Shown in pieces: positions 1 to 8,379 of a stretch of DNA of 64,000 nucleotides (position 1 is its first letter; the number at the start of each line of letters is the position of its first letter). Made by a program: the position numbers and the translations under genes. Location: positions 186,001 to 250,000 of the forward strand of contig NZ_QFRJ01000001.1 in the NCBI RefSeq assembly GCF_003143775.1, written 5' to 3'. Below the pieces are notes generated by a model. That model was not told where the DNA came from. It ran no database searches and saw only the letters and a list, made by a program, of their open reading frames with translations. The stretch is from Brumimicrobium oceani. Lineage in GTDB: Bacteria > Bacteroidota > Bacteroidia > Flavobacteriales_D > Crocinitomicaceae.

Positions 1-278
1 GTCACTTTATCTGATAGAATTTTCAAGCGGATAGCAGATTCTACATTTTGGTCAATTATTGTTTGTGCATTGCTCGTTCTTTCGGGAACATAAAGCGCTG
101 CAACATATAAATTAAAGAAGTACTTGGTTCGTAATCCTGCGCCATTATATTCTACAACTTGATCACTAATTTTAAATTTTGTAGGAAAAGTTGCTCCAGA
201 TACAGTTACATTTTGGGCCGTTGCGGTAAAGGAAAGAATAACACCAATAAACAAGGCAACAATTAATTTTGATTTCAT
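1..278 (-). CDS. Chalcone isomerase-like periplasmic protein, N-terminal part (cut by window edge)
   Basis: The first 92 codons are visible and the gene runs off the left edge. It starts with a signal peptide (about residues 1-21, ending in FTATAQ). The part after it, including VEYNGAGLRTKYFFNLYVAA, matches the start of bacterial chalcone-isomerase-like domains, where 'NGAG.R.K.FF.vYvaaLY.P' is the family signature. These bacterial proteins are exported and bind lipid-like ligands or have no known function; real isomerase activity should not be assumed. The ATG at 276-278 is the only start that gives a signal peptide. The gene is divergent from the lipoprotein gene that starts 69 bp away. Confidence 0.75.
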   Translation of the reverse strand, partial: MKSKLIVALFIGVILSFTATAQNVTVSGATFPTKFKISDQVVEYNGAGLRTKYFFNLYVAALYVPERTSNAQTIIDQNVESAIRLKILSDKV

Positions 279-347
279 AGTTTTGATTTTAATGAATAAT
301 GCTTATTTTTAAACAAATCTTATTCCAAATTTACAAAAAATAAACTT

Positions 348-626
348 ATGAATAAACTATTTAGTCTATTACTCGGAGCCTCATTTTTAATCCTAACTTC
401 TTGTGGAGGTGGTTGGTCGGAAGATCAAAAAAACACGGTTAAAAATGAATGCATCACAATGGGAGGTTATGATTGTGATTGTTATCTCGAAAAGGCAACA
501 GAAACATTTAAGAACCCTGCGGAGTACAACAAGCAAGCTTCAGAATTAAAGGAAAAATTCAATTCAGCAATTGAAGAATGCGAAGTGCAAGTGGAAGAAA
601 ATGACGATAACTTAGAGTCGTTTTAA
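348..626 (+). CDS. Small lipoprotein of unknown function
   Basis: A 92-residue protein with a lipoprotein signal: hydrophobic residues 5-17 and lipobox LTSC with the acceptor Cys at residue 19, followed by GGG, which usually directs Bacteroidota lipoproteins onward to the outer membrane. The mature part has a C-x6-C-x-C pattern (CITMGGYDCDC) and an acidic C-terminus. I have seen similar small Cys-containing lipoproteins in Flavobacteriia, but no function is known to me. It is a single gene, divergent from the chalcone-isomerase-like gene and ended by the hairpin at 702-739. Confidence 0.7.
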   Translation: MNKLFSLLLGASFLILTSCGGGWSEDQKNTVKNECITMGGYDCDCYLEKATETFKNPAEYNKQASELKEKFNSAIEECEVQVEENDDNLESF

Positions 627-701
627 GAATTTGTAAATGAGGTTAATCAATTTTTAAAACCGTAAATACCTCAGCTAACTTTGTTCAACTATTGATATTA
701 A

Positions 702-739
702 AAAAATCCAGAATTTTATTGCTAAGATTCTGGATTTTT
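702..739. terminator. Bidirectional Rho-independent terminator
   Basis: A 13 bp perfect stem, AAAAATCCAGAAT (702-714) with ATTCTGGATTTTT (727-739), gives T-runs on both strands. It lies between the convergent lipoprotein genes that end at 626 and 739, so it serves both. Confidence 0.8.
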
Positions 740-1371
740 TATTCTGACGGGGAAAACAACCACGTAATTCTTCCTCGCTTAGCTTGCTGAATTTTAAAAT
801 TCCATTCTGTATTGTCAGTGGAAAAAAGCACATTCTCCCATTGTGCTCTATTTATGTTTTTTTCACTTCCCAAATAGATGATTTGTGAATCTGAAACCCA
901 AATGATAAAAGCTTCTTTACTGCCATTAGTTTCTTCATTTATTCGAATAGATTTGCACTGTGCACCAAAGCAATCAAGCCAATTGTAAAATGCACTGATG
1001 GTTTTTACGCTGTCTGCGAATTTCCAAGAGAGATAGTGAAAAGAAACACTGTCTTTAATGAAATAGCTTTCTTCTTTTTTTGTATACCCTAATCGATCAG
1101 GCATAAAAAGCATTTTACGCTTCCGTAATTTGTTTTCTTCTTCAAAATTCAACCCAGGAAAATTTTGGATTAATTTTTTCTGGGTTGGGCTAAGTTCTAC
1201 TTGAGCATTTTCTAAAGTATCTTCATCGTAATCATAATTTCCGGCTGATTGCGGCAGAACCTCATCCATGTTGATGATTTCAACTTCTGTGTTTTCAGAA
1301 CAAGCGCTCCACAATAGCACAACAAAAATTAGAAGAAAAGCTTTCTTCAATAAACCGGTCATGGTATTCAA
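739..1371 (-). CDS. Predicted lipoprotein, unknown function
   Basis: A 210-residue protein. The N-terminus is a lipoprotein signal with a hydrophobic stretch and lipobox WSAC (Cys24). The start could be Met1 or Met4. The mature part has no motif I recognise: an acidic linker (about residues 28-60) and then a mixed alpha/beta region with several Trp residues. It begins 1 nt after the threonine aldolase stop codon, so it is the last gene of the operon O-methyltransferase / threonine aldolase / lipoprotein, which ends at the 702-739 terminator. It shows no link to the metabolism of those genes. Confidence 0.6.
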   Translation of the reverse strand: MNTMTGLLKKAFLLIFVVLLWSACSENTEVEIINMDEVLPQSAGNYDYDEDTLENAQVELSPTQKKLIQNFPGLNFEEENKLRKRKMLFMPDRLGYTKKEESYFIKDSVSFHYLSWKFADSVKTISAFYNWLDCFGAQCKSIRINEETNGSKEAFIIWVSDSQIIYLGSEKNINRAQWENVLFSTDNTEWNFKIQQAKRGRITWLFSPSE

Positions 1372-1372
1372 T

Positions 1373-2392
1373 TTATATTCCTTCTAAAACGGAGATGGCG
1401 TGATCAATATTGTTTGGCTTGACATCTAAATGCGTCACCATACGAATGGTTTGTTCTCCAAAAGCCATAAAGTGTAAATCCTTTTTAGCGCATTCTGCAA
1501 TAAGTTCAACTACATCCATTTTGTTAGATAGTTTGGCGACAACAATGTTGGTTTGAACAGGTAAAATCTCCTCAACCCAATTTAGTTTTTCTAAAGCTGC
1601 GCCCAACTGTTTTGCATGTTTGTGATCTTCTTTTAGTCTTTCAATGTTGTTTTTCATTGCGTAAAGTCCACCTGCCGCTATAATTCCTGCTTGTCTCATT
1701 CCTCCACCCAAAACTTTTCTCGCGCGTCTTGCCCTGTGAATGAATTCCTTATTTCCCAATAAAACAGAACCAACTGGAGCACCTAAGCCTTTGGAAAGAC
1801 AAATTGAAATGGAATCAAATTGTGCTGCATATTCTTTTGGTGGAATATTATTTTCTACCAATGCATTAAATAAGCGAGCGCCATCTAAATGGAGTGGAAG
1901 CTGATTTTCTTCACACACTTTTCGAATCGCTTTTATTTCATTAAAATCATAAATTGCTCCACCACCTCGGTTCATGGTGTCTTCCAGAGAAACAAGAGAA
2001 GTGAGTGGATAATGTGGATTATTTGGGTCTTTTATTCCTCCTTCCACATCTTTTGCTGTGATTCTACCGCGATCTCCAGGTAATAAAAGGACAGAACTTC
2101 CACTGTTTTTGGCGATTCCTCCTCCTTCGTAAAAGTAAATGTGTGCGTCTTTTGAGCAAATCACCTCATCTCCAGGTCTGCAATGTACGTTAATTGCTAT
2201 TTGGTTGGTTTGTGTCCCTGAAGAACAGTAGAGTGCTGCTTCCATACCGAAATATTCAGCTGCATACTTTTCCAATTCATTCACTGTAGGATCTTCTTGG
2301 AAAACATCGTCACCTACTGGAGCCTCCATCATAAAAGCCTTCATTTCTTTTGATGGCTTTGTCACTGTATCTGATCGTAAATCTGTAAGCAT
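1373..2392 (-). CDS. ltaE: Low-specificity L-threonine aldolase
   Basis: A PLP-dependent enzyme (339 aa, normal length) that cleaves L-threonine/allo-threonine to glycine and acetaldehyde in the cytoplasm. Family marks are the N-terminal LRSDTVTKPS (5-14), the PVGDDVFQEDPTV segment (25-37), the phosphate-binding CSSGTQTNQ (56-64), His84 in AHIYFYE, HLDGAR (168-173) with Asp170 for the pyridine nitrogen, and the PLP lysine Lys201 in SKGLGAPVGS. All key residues are present. It lies 3 nt after the O-methyltransferase gene, so they are probably co-transcribed. This is one of the most secure calls in the window. Confidence 0.95.
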   Translation of the reverse strand: MLTDLRSDTVTKPSKEMKAFMMEAPVGDDVFQEDPTVNELEKYAAEYFGMEAALYCSSGTQTNQIAINVHCRPGDEVICSKDAHIYFYEGGGIAKNSGSSVLLLPGDRGRITAKDVEGGIKDPNNPHYPLTSLVSLEDTMNRGGGAIYDFNEIKAIRKVCEENQLPLHLDGARLFNALVENNIPPKEYAAQFDSISICLSKGLGAPVGSVLLGNKEFIHRARRARKVLGGGMRQAGIIAAGGLYAMKNNIERLKEDHKHAKQLGAALEKLNWVEEILPVQTNIVVAKLSNKMDVVELIAECAKKDLHFMAFGEQTIRMVTHLDVKPNNIDHAISVLEGI

Positions 2393-2395
2393 ATT

Positions 2396-3037
2396 TTATT
2401 TTTTTCGAATCATCATTAATCCGTCACGAATAGGGAGGAGAACATTTTCAACCCGGTCATCATCTTGGATTTTTTTATTGAAGATTTTTAAGGCCTCCGT
2501 ATCTTTGTCTTTTTTCTTGATTTCCTCAACTACTTTTCCAGACCACAAAACATTGTCTGCGATTAGAATAGCACCTTTTGGTAAATCATCTATTAATAAA
2601 TCGTAATAATTTGAATAATTAGATTTGTCTGCATCAATAAATACCAAGTTGAAGTTTTTATCCAATTTTGGTATAATATCCATGGCATTTCCAACTTTCA
2701 TTTCAATTTGATCGGAAAATCCAGCTTTTTCAATGTAACTTTTTACCATGTCTTCTAATTCATAGTTGACATCAATAGTGATGAGTTCACCATTTTCTTT
2801 TAATCCCTCCGCCATGCAAATCGCAGAGTAACCAGTGTAGGTACCAATTTCTAAAATGCGCTGGGGTTGAATAATTTTGCTTAGGAAACTCAATGTTCTT
2901 CCTTGTAAATGCCCCGAAAGCATGCGCGGTTGTAAAACGTTGATGTGGGTTTGACGGTTAAGTTCGCTTAATATTTCTGACTCTGGAGAAGTATGTGCAT
3001 TGACATAATCCTCTAATTTTTCATCTAAAAATTCCAT
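2396..3037 (-). CDS. Class I SAM-dependent O-methyltransferase
   Basis: A 213-residue member of the catechol/caffeoyl-CoA-type O-methyltransferase family (PF01596). It has SAM motif I LEIGTYTGYSA, the metal-binding acid region VFIDADKSNY, and the following IADNVLWSGKV. Such enzymes methylate small phenolic hydroxyls with Mg2+; the bacterial substrate is unknown. I place the start at 3037 (MEFLDEKLEDYV). A longer frame reaching 3070 would begin inside the RNase P RNA gene, and its extra residues look like noise. It is the first gene of an operon with ltaE and a lipoprotein. Confidence 0.9.
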   Translation of the reverse strand: MEFLDEKLEDYVNAHTSPESEILSELNRQTHINVLQPRMLSGHLQGRTLSFLSKIIQPQRILEIGTYTGYSAICMAEGLKENGELITIDVNYELEDMVKSYIEKAGFSDQIEMKVGNAMDIIPKLDKNFNLVFIDADKSNYSNYYDLLIDDLPKGAILIADNVLWSGKVVEEIKKKDKDTEALKIFNKKIQDDDRVENVLLPIRDGLMMIRKK

Positions 3038-3061
3038 GTACCAAATGTACGAAAAAAAACA

Positions 3062-3430
3062 AAAAGGCAAACCATAAGCCGGGTCCTGTACACCATCCGA
3101 AAATGGCTGTTTGTCATTTATCTAGCCCCGAAGTCACCCTCGGGATCCATCGACCTACCCTCCAAGTTGAGCGAGCAGCCCTTTAGCCTTGGTTTACATG
3201 GTCTTTCAGTCCGTAAGGTTTACCTAGCCAACAATGTCACCATTGATGCGGTGAGCTCTTACCTCGCCTTTTCACTATGACCTAGGATTTAACTCCTAGG
3301 CTACTTATTTCTGTGGCACTATCTGTATTCGTCAACCGACGAACCCTTCCAGTTAAGAAGTACGGTGCTCTATACTGCCCAGACTTTCCTCTCTTCCGCA
3401 AGCGGAACAGCGACAAACGATCTGCCTTTT
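3062..3430 (-). ncRNA. rnpB: RNase P RNA, bacterial type A
   Basis: The catalytic RNA of RNase P, which matures tRNA 5' ends. Read on the minus strand, the 5' part contains the universal GAGGAAAGTCTGGGCA (complement near 3384-3400). The 3' part contains the universal ACAGGACCCGGCTTAT (complement 3074-3089), preceded by TAGATAAATGAC. Helix P1 is formed by AAAAGGCA (3423-3430) with TGCCTTTT (3062-3069), followed by a U-rich tract that probably ends the transcript. Roughly 370 nt is normal for this class. The O-methyltransferase gene starts 25 bp downstream. The ends are estimated from P1. Confidence 0.95.
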
Positions 3431-3445
3431 GTGCAAAATTAATGT

Positions 3446-4522
3446 TTATTTAATAACAATTGATTTAAAACTTTGTGCTTTTTGAGAGATGGCTTGTACG
3501 GTGTACACTCCCGGAGTTAAATTTGATAAATCTAAAGTTACCATCATTCCTGATGTTTCCTGTTCAAATACTTGTCTACCATCTGTTGAAAATACTTTAA
3601 CAGAGTCAATTACTTCAACAGACTCTATATTTAGAATTTTATCTGTTGGGTTTGGATAAACTTTGGTTTCTAATGTATTGTGATCTAAACCAACAGGGGG
3701 TGAGTTAATGTAAGTAATTCTTGTAGGCACTTCATTTCCTGCAATGGTTTCTGTTTCTACTTTTAATACTGGTCTTTTTTTGTTTTTTGCCCACCATTCG
3801 TATTCAGAATTTGTACGGTTGATCGGAATCCATTGTTGAATAGGCCCTAGTTCAATGTAAATGGAATCCATCTCATTTACAACGTGTTTTATTCTTAGCG
3901 CATCGTAAGTTCCATCAGGAGTGGTGATTTGCCCGTATCCATCAACCTCACTTTGCCTTTTTCTATTCATTTTAATTCTTGCTTCGGCAGCAGGTGATAA
4001 ATTGATATCGGTATATCCAGTGGAAGAGTAAATATCTCCGTAGTTAATTGGAAATTCATAGGCTGTTTCTATTGTATCACTTTTAAATCCAATTACTTGA
4101 CCTTGAGTTTCTAAACTATATCCTGGTACACTTAGTTTATTGTTGTCTATTTTAATCATTCTATTTATAGAATTGATCTGAATAGGCAGAAAGCTTGTCA
4201 GATCTTCCATGGGTAATCCGTCAAAATTTTGAAAATAAGATGCCCTATATTCTGTCGGTGCAAATGGTCCAAACTGAATGTTGATAATGAATCCCGCGGA
4301 GGACATACTTTTTGCTTTTTCATACAGGTATTCGGTTTCCGTTAAACCAGAAAAGTCCCATGTAGAATTTGGACCTGTCGTGGAAAAATCAATTGCTAAG
4401 TTCGTAGAAGTAGAAATTCCAACTGAATCGCCACTTTGAAGAAAGTCAGTTTCATTGATAGTGATTTGACTTTTGAGACCAAAAGATAAGAAGGTGAATG
4501 CGGAAATGATATAGATTTTCAT
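3446..4522 (-). CDS. Secreted protein with T9SS type A sorting domain
   Basis: 358 residues. A Sec signal peptide (1-19, ending LKSQ) is followed by a beta-rich body of unknown fold (20-275). The C-terminal type IX sorting domain (about 283-358) carries the typical VYPNPTDKILNIE, 'VKVFSTDGRQV', LSNLTPGVYTV and the closing basic SIVIK. By family knowledge it crosses the inner membrane by Sec and the outer membrane by the T9SS, with the tail removed by PorU and the protein attached or released. The passenger has no enzymatic motif I recognise. It stands alone beside rnpB. Confidence 0.85.
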   Translation of the reverse strand: MKIYIISAFTFLSFGLKSQITINETDFLQSGDSVGISTSTNLAIDFSTTGPNSTWDFSGLTETEYLYEKAKSMSSAGFIINIQFGPFAPTEYRASYFQNFDGLPMEDLTSFLPIQINSINRMIKIDNNKLSVPGYSLETQGQVIGFKSDTIETAYEFPINYGDIYSSTGYTDINLSPAAEARIKMNRKRQSEVDGYGQITTPDGTYDALRIKHVVNEMDSIYIELGPIQQWIPINRTNSEYEWWAKNKKRPVLKVETETIAGNEVPTRITYINSPPVGLDHNTLETKVYPNPTDKILNIESVEVIDSVKVFSTDGRQVFEQETSGMMVTLDLSNLTPGVYTVQAISQKAQSFKSIVIK

Positions 4523-4649
4523 AAGCGTATTTTTGTTTCTGGAAAATTAAGGAATTATTCTGATAATTTTTAATCGAGAACCACTTAATCTATAAAGCTA
4601 AATCAGTCATTTTTGTTCATAAGTAAAAATTCTAATTTCAATTTATCGA

Positions 4650-5906
4650 TTATTTTATCAAATTCACTCTCAATGACAACTGTCCATAAATTGGATTAGT
4701 TGTTGCCGATTCATTAAAATAAGCGCCATCTTTTATTCTTCCAGAAATATTGGTTCCCGCTTTTAATCCCATTGAAAATACTGGTGAAAACTTTTGTTCT
4801 ATCCAAACATATCCTTGGGTGGAAAAGCTATTTAATCCATCTCTATTTCCAAAGCGTTTTTCGGTGTTTATCAATTCTTTGTTTTCGTAATTATTCAAGT
4901 CCATTGAGGTGGTCAGTAAATAATTAATTTGTGCTCCAACACCAAACGAAGTGTTGTTTAATTGATACCCTAGTTCAACAGGAATATAAACATCCACAAG
5001 GTTTTGATAAGATAGATCTTTCTGAAGCTGGACAACGATGATGTCGTTGATTTCTTTCCTTTGCGAAACGATTAAATCTGCGTTAGTCGTAATTTGTGTT
5101 CCCATTCCTGTGCGGAATAGAACATGATTCATGTCAATTTCCAAATTCAGTGACAAATCAAATAATCCCGATTCATAGGGTCGACTGGTTTTGTAATTCT
5201 CCATTAATCCACCACTAATTTTGGTGTAAAGAATATATTTTGGTCTTTCTTTTAACTCAAAATTGGAGGTAGTAATTTTCTTCGCCTCCATTTGCTGAAT
5301 ACGGTAAACGGACTGAATAGGCAAAGTAATGAGAGATTCACTTTCTTTCTTGTTTATGTTCCTTCCTAAATCGGACTTTTCAACAAATGTATTTTCCTTA
5401 CTCCAATTTTTGAATGAAGCTGTTTGACTTGTTTTTGAATTCTGTTTTTCCACGTTAATGGTGCTTTCCGCGATTGAATTTTGGTGTTCACCAATAAAAG
5501 TAGGATTATCTTCAGGCTTTGAAATGTTTTTGCTTACTAATGATTGCTGACCATTGACTTTATTTTCCGAATTTTTGATTTCCTTTTGAGTTCCTCTATC
5601 TTCTGAAGTTGATGGCGTGAGATTATTAAATTTCTCCATTTTATTCAACTCCAAATTTTGCTTTTCCTGTACATAGCGTTCTTTCTCTAGAGGAGTTCGC
5701 ATGTTTAATGTAAACAATGAAATTAAAAGAACAGCAAAAGCCGCTGAACCTCCTAAAGCCCAAAAAATGAATGCTCTTTTCTTTTTATCTCTTTCATTAA
5801 GCATACTGTTCATTTCTGCCCAATAAGCTGAATCGTATTGTGGAGCTGGCTCTGAATGAGCAGCATCACTAAACAATTGGTCTATATTTTTATTTTCTTC
5901 ACTCAT
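4650..5906 (-). CDS. Sigma-factor partner: one-TM protein with C-terminal beta-barrel-like domain (anti-sigma candidate)
   Basis: 418 residues. Residues 1-44 are cytoplasmic and include YDSAYWAEMNSMLN (24-37). One TM helix spans about 45-67. A polar low-complexity linker covers 68-215, and the rest (about 222-418) shows alternating hydrophobic strands typical of a small outer-membrane beta-barrel, ending GQLSLRVNLIK. The gene overlaps the upstream ECF sigma gene by 4 bp (ATGA), the usual layout of sigma/anti-sigma pairs, and its cytoplasmic motif recurs in the partner of a second sigma factor (10122-11399). Function as an anti-sigma factor that senses the envelope is inferred. A protein with both an inner-membrane helix and a barrel-like end would span the periplasm. 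Confidence 0.7.
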   Translation of the reverse strand: MSEENKNIDQLFSDAAHSEPAPQYDSAYWAEMNSMLNERDKKKRAFIFWALGGSAAFAVLLISLFTLNMRTPLEKERYVQEKQNLELNKMEKFNNLTPSTSEDRGTQKEIKNSENKVNGQQSLVSKNISKPEDNPTFIGEHQNSIAESTINVEKQNSKTSQTASFKNWSKENTFVEKSDLGRNINKKESESLITLPIQSVYRIQQMEAKKITTSNFELKERPKYILYTKISGGLMENYKTSRPYESGLFDLSLNLEIDMNHVLFRTGMGTQITTNADLIVSQRKEINDIIVVQLQKDLSYQNLVDVYIPVELGYQLNNTSFGVGAQINYLLTTSMDLNNYENKELINTEKRFGNRDGLNSFSTQGYVWIEQKFSPVFSMGLKAGTNISGRIKDGAYFNESATTNPIYGQLSLRVNLIK

Positions 5907-6517
5907 ATTGCTAAATTCTGCAATTTAATTTTTTCTTGTTTTTCAAGTAATTCTTTAAGTTCTTTTCGCGCTGTGGATAAATGCCATTTTGAAGTACCGT
6001 CTGACATTTCCATAATTTCCCCAATTTCTTTGTGTGTGTATCCTTCAATTACGTATAGAATAAAAACACGTTTGGTTGCTGGTTTTAAATAATCGAGTAG
6101 TTTCATTATTGTGGCTTCTCCAAAATTACTTTCAGCTTCGTTCACCACACCTTCAGAATGATATTCTAATTCTCGTTCTTGGTGTCGTTTACTTATTTTT
6201 TCACGGTATTTTCTGTTCTTACGGTATTCGTCAATTAAGGTGTTGGTCATCACGCGTTTTGCCCAAGCAGCAAAGGGAACTTCTTCTAAATCTAATTTGT
6301 GAAGATTATCGATGATTTTAATAAAAGCCACGTTATATGCAGCACGAGCATCTGTCTCGCTGTTGTGATAACGTTTGCATATCGGAATCAAAAACAAATA
6401 ACAAGCCTCATAGAGTTTCTCCTGGGCTTTGCGCTTGTTTTTTATACAAGCCTTGAGTAGTTTGACATCGATATGCATGTAGTTATTGACTCTTCTTATG
6501 TTTTCTTCGTTCTCCAA
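5903..6517 (-). CDS. ECF-type RNA polymerase sigma-70 family factor (locus 1)
   Basis: 204 residues with region 2 (about 20-95, AAYNVAFIKIIDNLHKLD then FAAWAKRVMTNTLIDEYRK, the core-binding and -10 helices) and region 4 (about 135-190), whose helix-turn-helix is YTHKEIGEIMEMSDGTSKWH. There is no region 1.1 or 3, so it is an ECF sigma. The start could be Met1 or Met12 (MHIDVKLL). The stop overlaps the start of the one-TM partner, so they are translationally coupled. The regulon is unknown. Confidence 0.88.
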   Translation of the reverse strand: MENEENIRRVNNYMHIDVKLLKACIKNKRKAQEKLYEACYLFLIPICKRYHNSETDARAAYNVAFIKIIDNLHKLDLEEVPFAAWAKRVMTNTLIDEYRKNRKYREKISKRHQERELEYHSEGVVNEAESNFGEATIMKLLDYLKPATKRVFILYVIEGYTHKEIGEIMEMSDGTSKWHLSTARKELKELLEKQEKIKLQNLAI

Positions 6518-6640
6518 ATTACTAAGAATAATGTATTAGAACACTTTTCATGGATTAAAACGGAAATTTTGGACAATTGGTTGGTGAAATCCAATTATAT
6601 TTTCAAACTTCGCATTTCTTAAAATTAAAGAAAAAAATTC

Positions 6641-7123
6641 ATGAGACTATATTTACTTCGACACGGTGATGCAGAAAAGGAATCTAAAGCAGGTAAGGAT
6701 TTCGATAGAGGGCTCACTGAGTTAGGGAGAAAACAAGTTGAACGTGTGAAAAATAGACTAGAAAACGATTATTCTGATCGTGAGTTTACGGTTTTTTGTT
6801 CTGCAGCACAAAGAACAAGAGAAACTTGGCAAATTATTGCGCCAGTTGTCGAAGTGGAAGAACTAGAATTTTTGGATGACTTGTATTTAGCAGAAAGAAC
6901 GCAATTGCTGAATTTCATCTGGAATGTAAACCATCCTACAGAAGATGTACTTATTATAGGTCACAACAAGGGAATCTCTGATTTGGCATCTTACCTGTTA
7001 GATGAGCGCATTATGCTACCAACAAGTGGATTCTTGGTTATTGACTTTCCCAATTGTCATGAATTAACTGAAACAAGTTTAGGATGCGGAGCAAAGTTAA
7101 GTAAATGCTTCCCTGTTGAGTAG
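6641..7123 (+). CDS. sixA: SixA-type phosphohistidine phosphatase
   Basis: A 160-residue member of the small histidine phosphatase branch. The N-terminal MRLYLLRHGDAE places the nucleophilic His8 in the RHG motif, CSAAQRTRETW carries the second Arg, and LIIGHNKGISDLA carries the second catalytic His. SixA in E. coli dephosphorylates phosphohistidine on phosphotransfer proteins; the partner here is unknown. The length fits SixA rather than phosphoglycerate mutase. It is monocistronic, divergent from sigma locus 1, with a candidate hairpin terminator just past the stop. Confidence 0.88.
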   Translation: MRLYLLRHGDAEKESKAGKDFDRGLTELGRKQVERVKNRLENDYSDREFTVFCSAAQRTRETWQIIAPVVEVEELEFLDDLYLAERTQLLNFIWNVNHPTEDVLIIGHNKGISDLASYLLDERIMLPTSGFLVIDFPNCHELTETSLGCGAKLSKCFPVE

Positions 7124-7145
7124 AGAACATATTTATAAACAGGTT

Positions 7146-7177
7146 GGTGAAAATGCATTATTGCATCACTTTTTTAA
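7146..7177 (+). terminator. Possible terminator after sixA
   Basis: ATGCA-TTAT-TGCAT extended by GTG/CAC with a small bulge, followed by TTTTTT. It overlaps the 3' end of the convergent gene that ends at 7166. Confidence 0.5.
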
Positions 7178-7876
7178 TATTTCGCTGATAATTTTTTGGG
7201 ACACCTTTTTTATTCCATAAACTGAATGAATGATCTTCTGATTGTTGATGCTGCTTAAATTGAAGTTGTCAATTATTTGGTCTTTACAAACGATTGCAGT
7301 ATGGCTTTCTGTTTCAGTGAAATTGGATGAAAAGCCTGACCTGTATTCAAATGCTGAAAGCGAATAGCTAATTATCCCACTTTTAGGATGGAAATAGATG
7401 GATTCTTCACTTCCTTCATGTTGTGAAATCAGTTTGTTCAATTTTATCAGTTTGATTCTATTTTTATGATCGGTGTAGATGAGCAAATCAACAATGTTGC
7501 TTTTAGGTGACGCAACATCTAATCTATAGAAATGGCTTAGTTCTGTGTTGGAACGGGTCTTAAAATAAATGCTCTGATTCTTATTCTGTTTTTCTTTAAT
7601 GACTAAACTTTTTGCTTCTGCCGATACCACATTTCTCCATTTTAAAAAGTTGGAGAGTTCAAAATCTTTACATTCATTCTTTGATGGTGTAGGAGCATCG
7701 AAATCGAAATTTTTGATATGAATTTCATTTCCTTTGTAATCAAATTTCATTTCTTTTGATTTTAGTAAATCAGCAGAAATTATGTTAATGTGAGCGCTGT
7801 AATAAATGTAGCCAACGAATAGAATAAGGAATAATGAAATAGATGTAAAGAACCTTTTGTTGTTGATGTTTTTCAT
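7166..7876 (-). CDS. Membrane-anchored or exported protein of unknown function
   Basis: 236 residues: a basic N-terminus (KNINNKRFF), one hydrophobic helix (about 10-28), then a soluble extracytoplasmic part with no motif known to me. There is no lipobox and no T9SS tail, so a signal anchor seems likely. It has three Cys residues and a basic C-terminus (KKVSQKIISEILKK). It is a single gene, convergent with sixA. Codon use and base composition look like the neighbours. Confidence 0.55.
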   Translation of the reverse strand: MKNINNKRFFTSISLFLILFVGYIYYSAHINIISADLLKSKEMKFDYKGNEIHIKNFDFDAPTPSKNECKDFELSNFLKWRNVVSAEAKSLVIKEKQNKNQSIYFKTRSNTELSHFYRLDVASPKSNIVDLLIYTDHKNRIKLIKLNKLISQHEGSEESIYFHPKSGIISYSLSAFEYRSGFSSNFTETESHTAIVCKDQIIDNFNLSSINNQKIIHSVYGIKKVSQKIISEILKK

Positions 7877-8320
7877 GATGAAACTATTTATTGACTTACT
7901 GTGAAATCTGGCTAATTACGTAATTTTTGAATAGAAACTCAATTTATATCCTAAATTTCAGAGGTTGAAATCATTGTAGTTCTAAATAAATTCTCGTTTT
8001 TGAAATGAACTCTCCTTTAGTTTCTCTCCAAAGAGAGAAATAGGCATAGACTTTGATTTGAGCGTTTATCCTTGAATTTGAATTTACAATGCCAATTTTT
8101 AGATCCGAATCCTCATCTCACCCCACGGCCTTGATTGTCATGGAAATCCTTTCTTTAGCTGGCAAATACAATTTACGTAGCCAAAAAGCGACCAGCGGAA
8201 GCTCTTTTGGGAAGTTGAAATTGTATGCTAGATGAAGAAAGATTGGAGTAGAAAGCCAGATGAGCCGCCCAAATAAGAATCAACTCAATTTTCTGTGTAT
8301 TCAATAGGGTAGTGGAAGCC
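7877..8320. other. Intergenic stretch without a convincing gene
   Basis: About 440 bp between the 7876 start and the mdh terminator. A perfect hairpin TTTCTCTccaaaGAGAGAAA lies at 8021-8040. A short minus-strand frame at 8173-8355 runs through the mdh terminator and is not believed. On the minus strand the segment around 8090-8165 reads like decayed coding sequence, but I cannot assign it. Confidence 0.5.
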
Positions 8321-8357
8321 AAAAAAAATGGTTGCTGAATTTCTCCAACAACCATTT
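8321..8357 (-). terminator. Terminator of malate dehydrogenase
   Basis: Stem AAATGGTTG (8326-8334) with CAACCATTT (8349-8357). On the minus strand it is followed by eight Ts (A-run at 8321-8328). It lies 22 bp after the mdh stop codon. Confidence 0.85.
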
Positions 8358-8379
8358 CAATATTAAAGTATTTTGAATC

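Noticed and set aside
1889-2083. Open frame on the plus strand inside ltaE
   Set aside because: Antisense shadow of a certain gene; composition is the reverse of ltaE codons.
8173-8355. 60-residue minus-strand open frame
   Set aside because: It runs through the mdh terminator hairpin, lacks any family feature and has low coding character.
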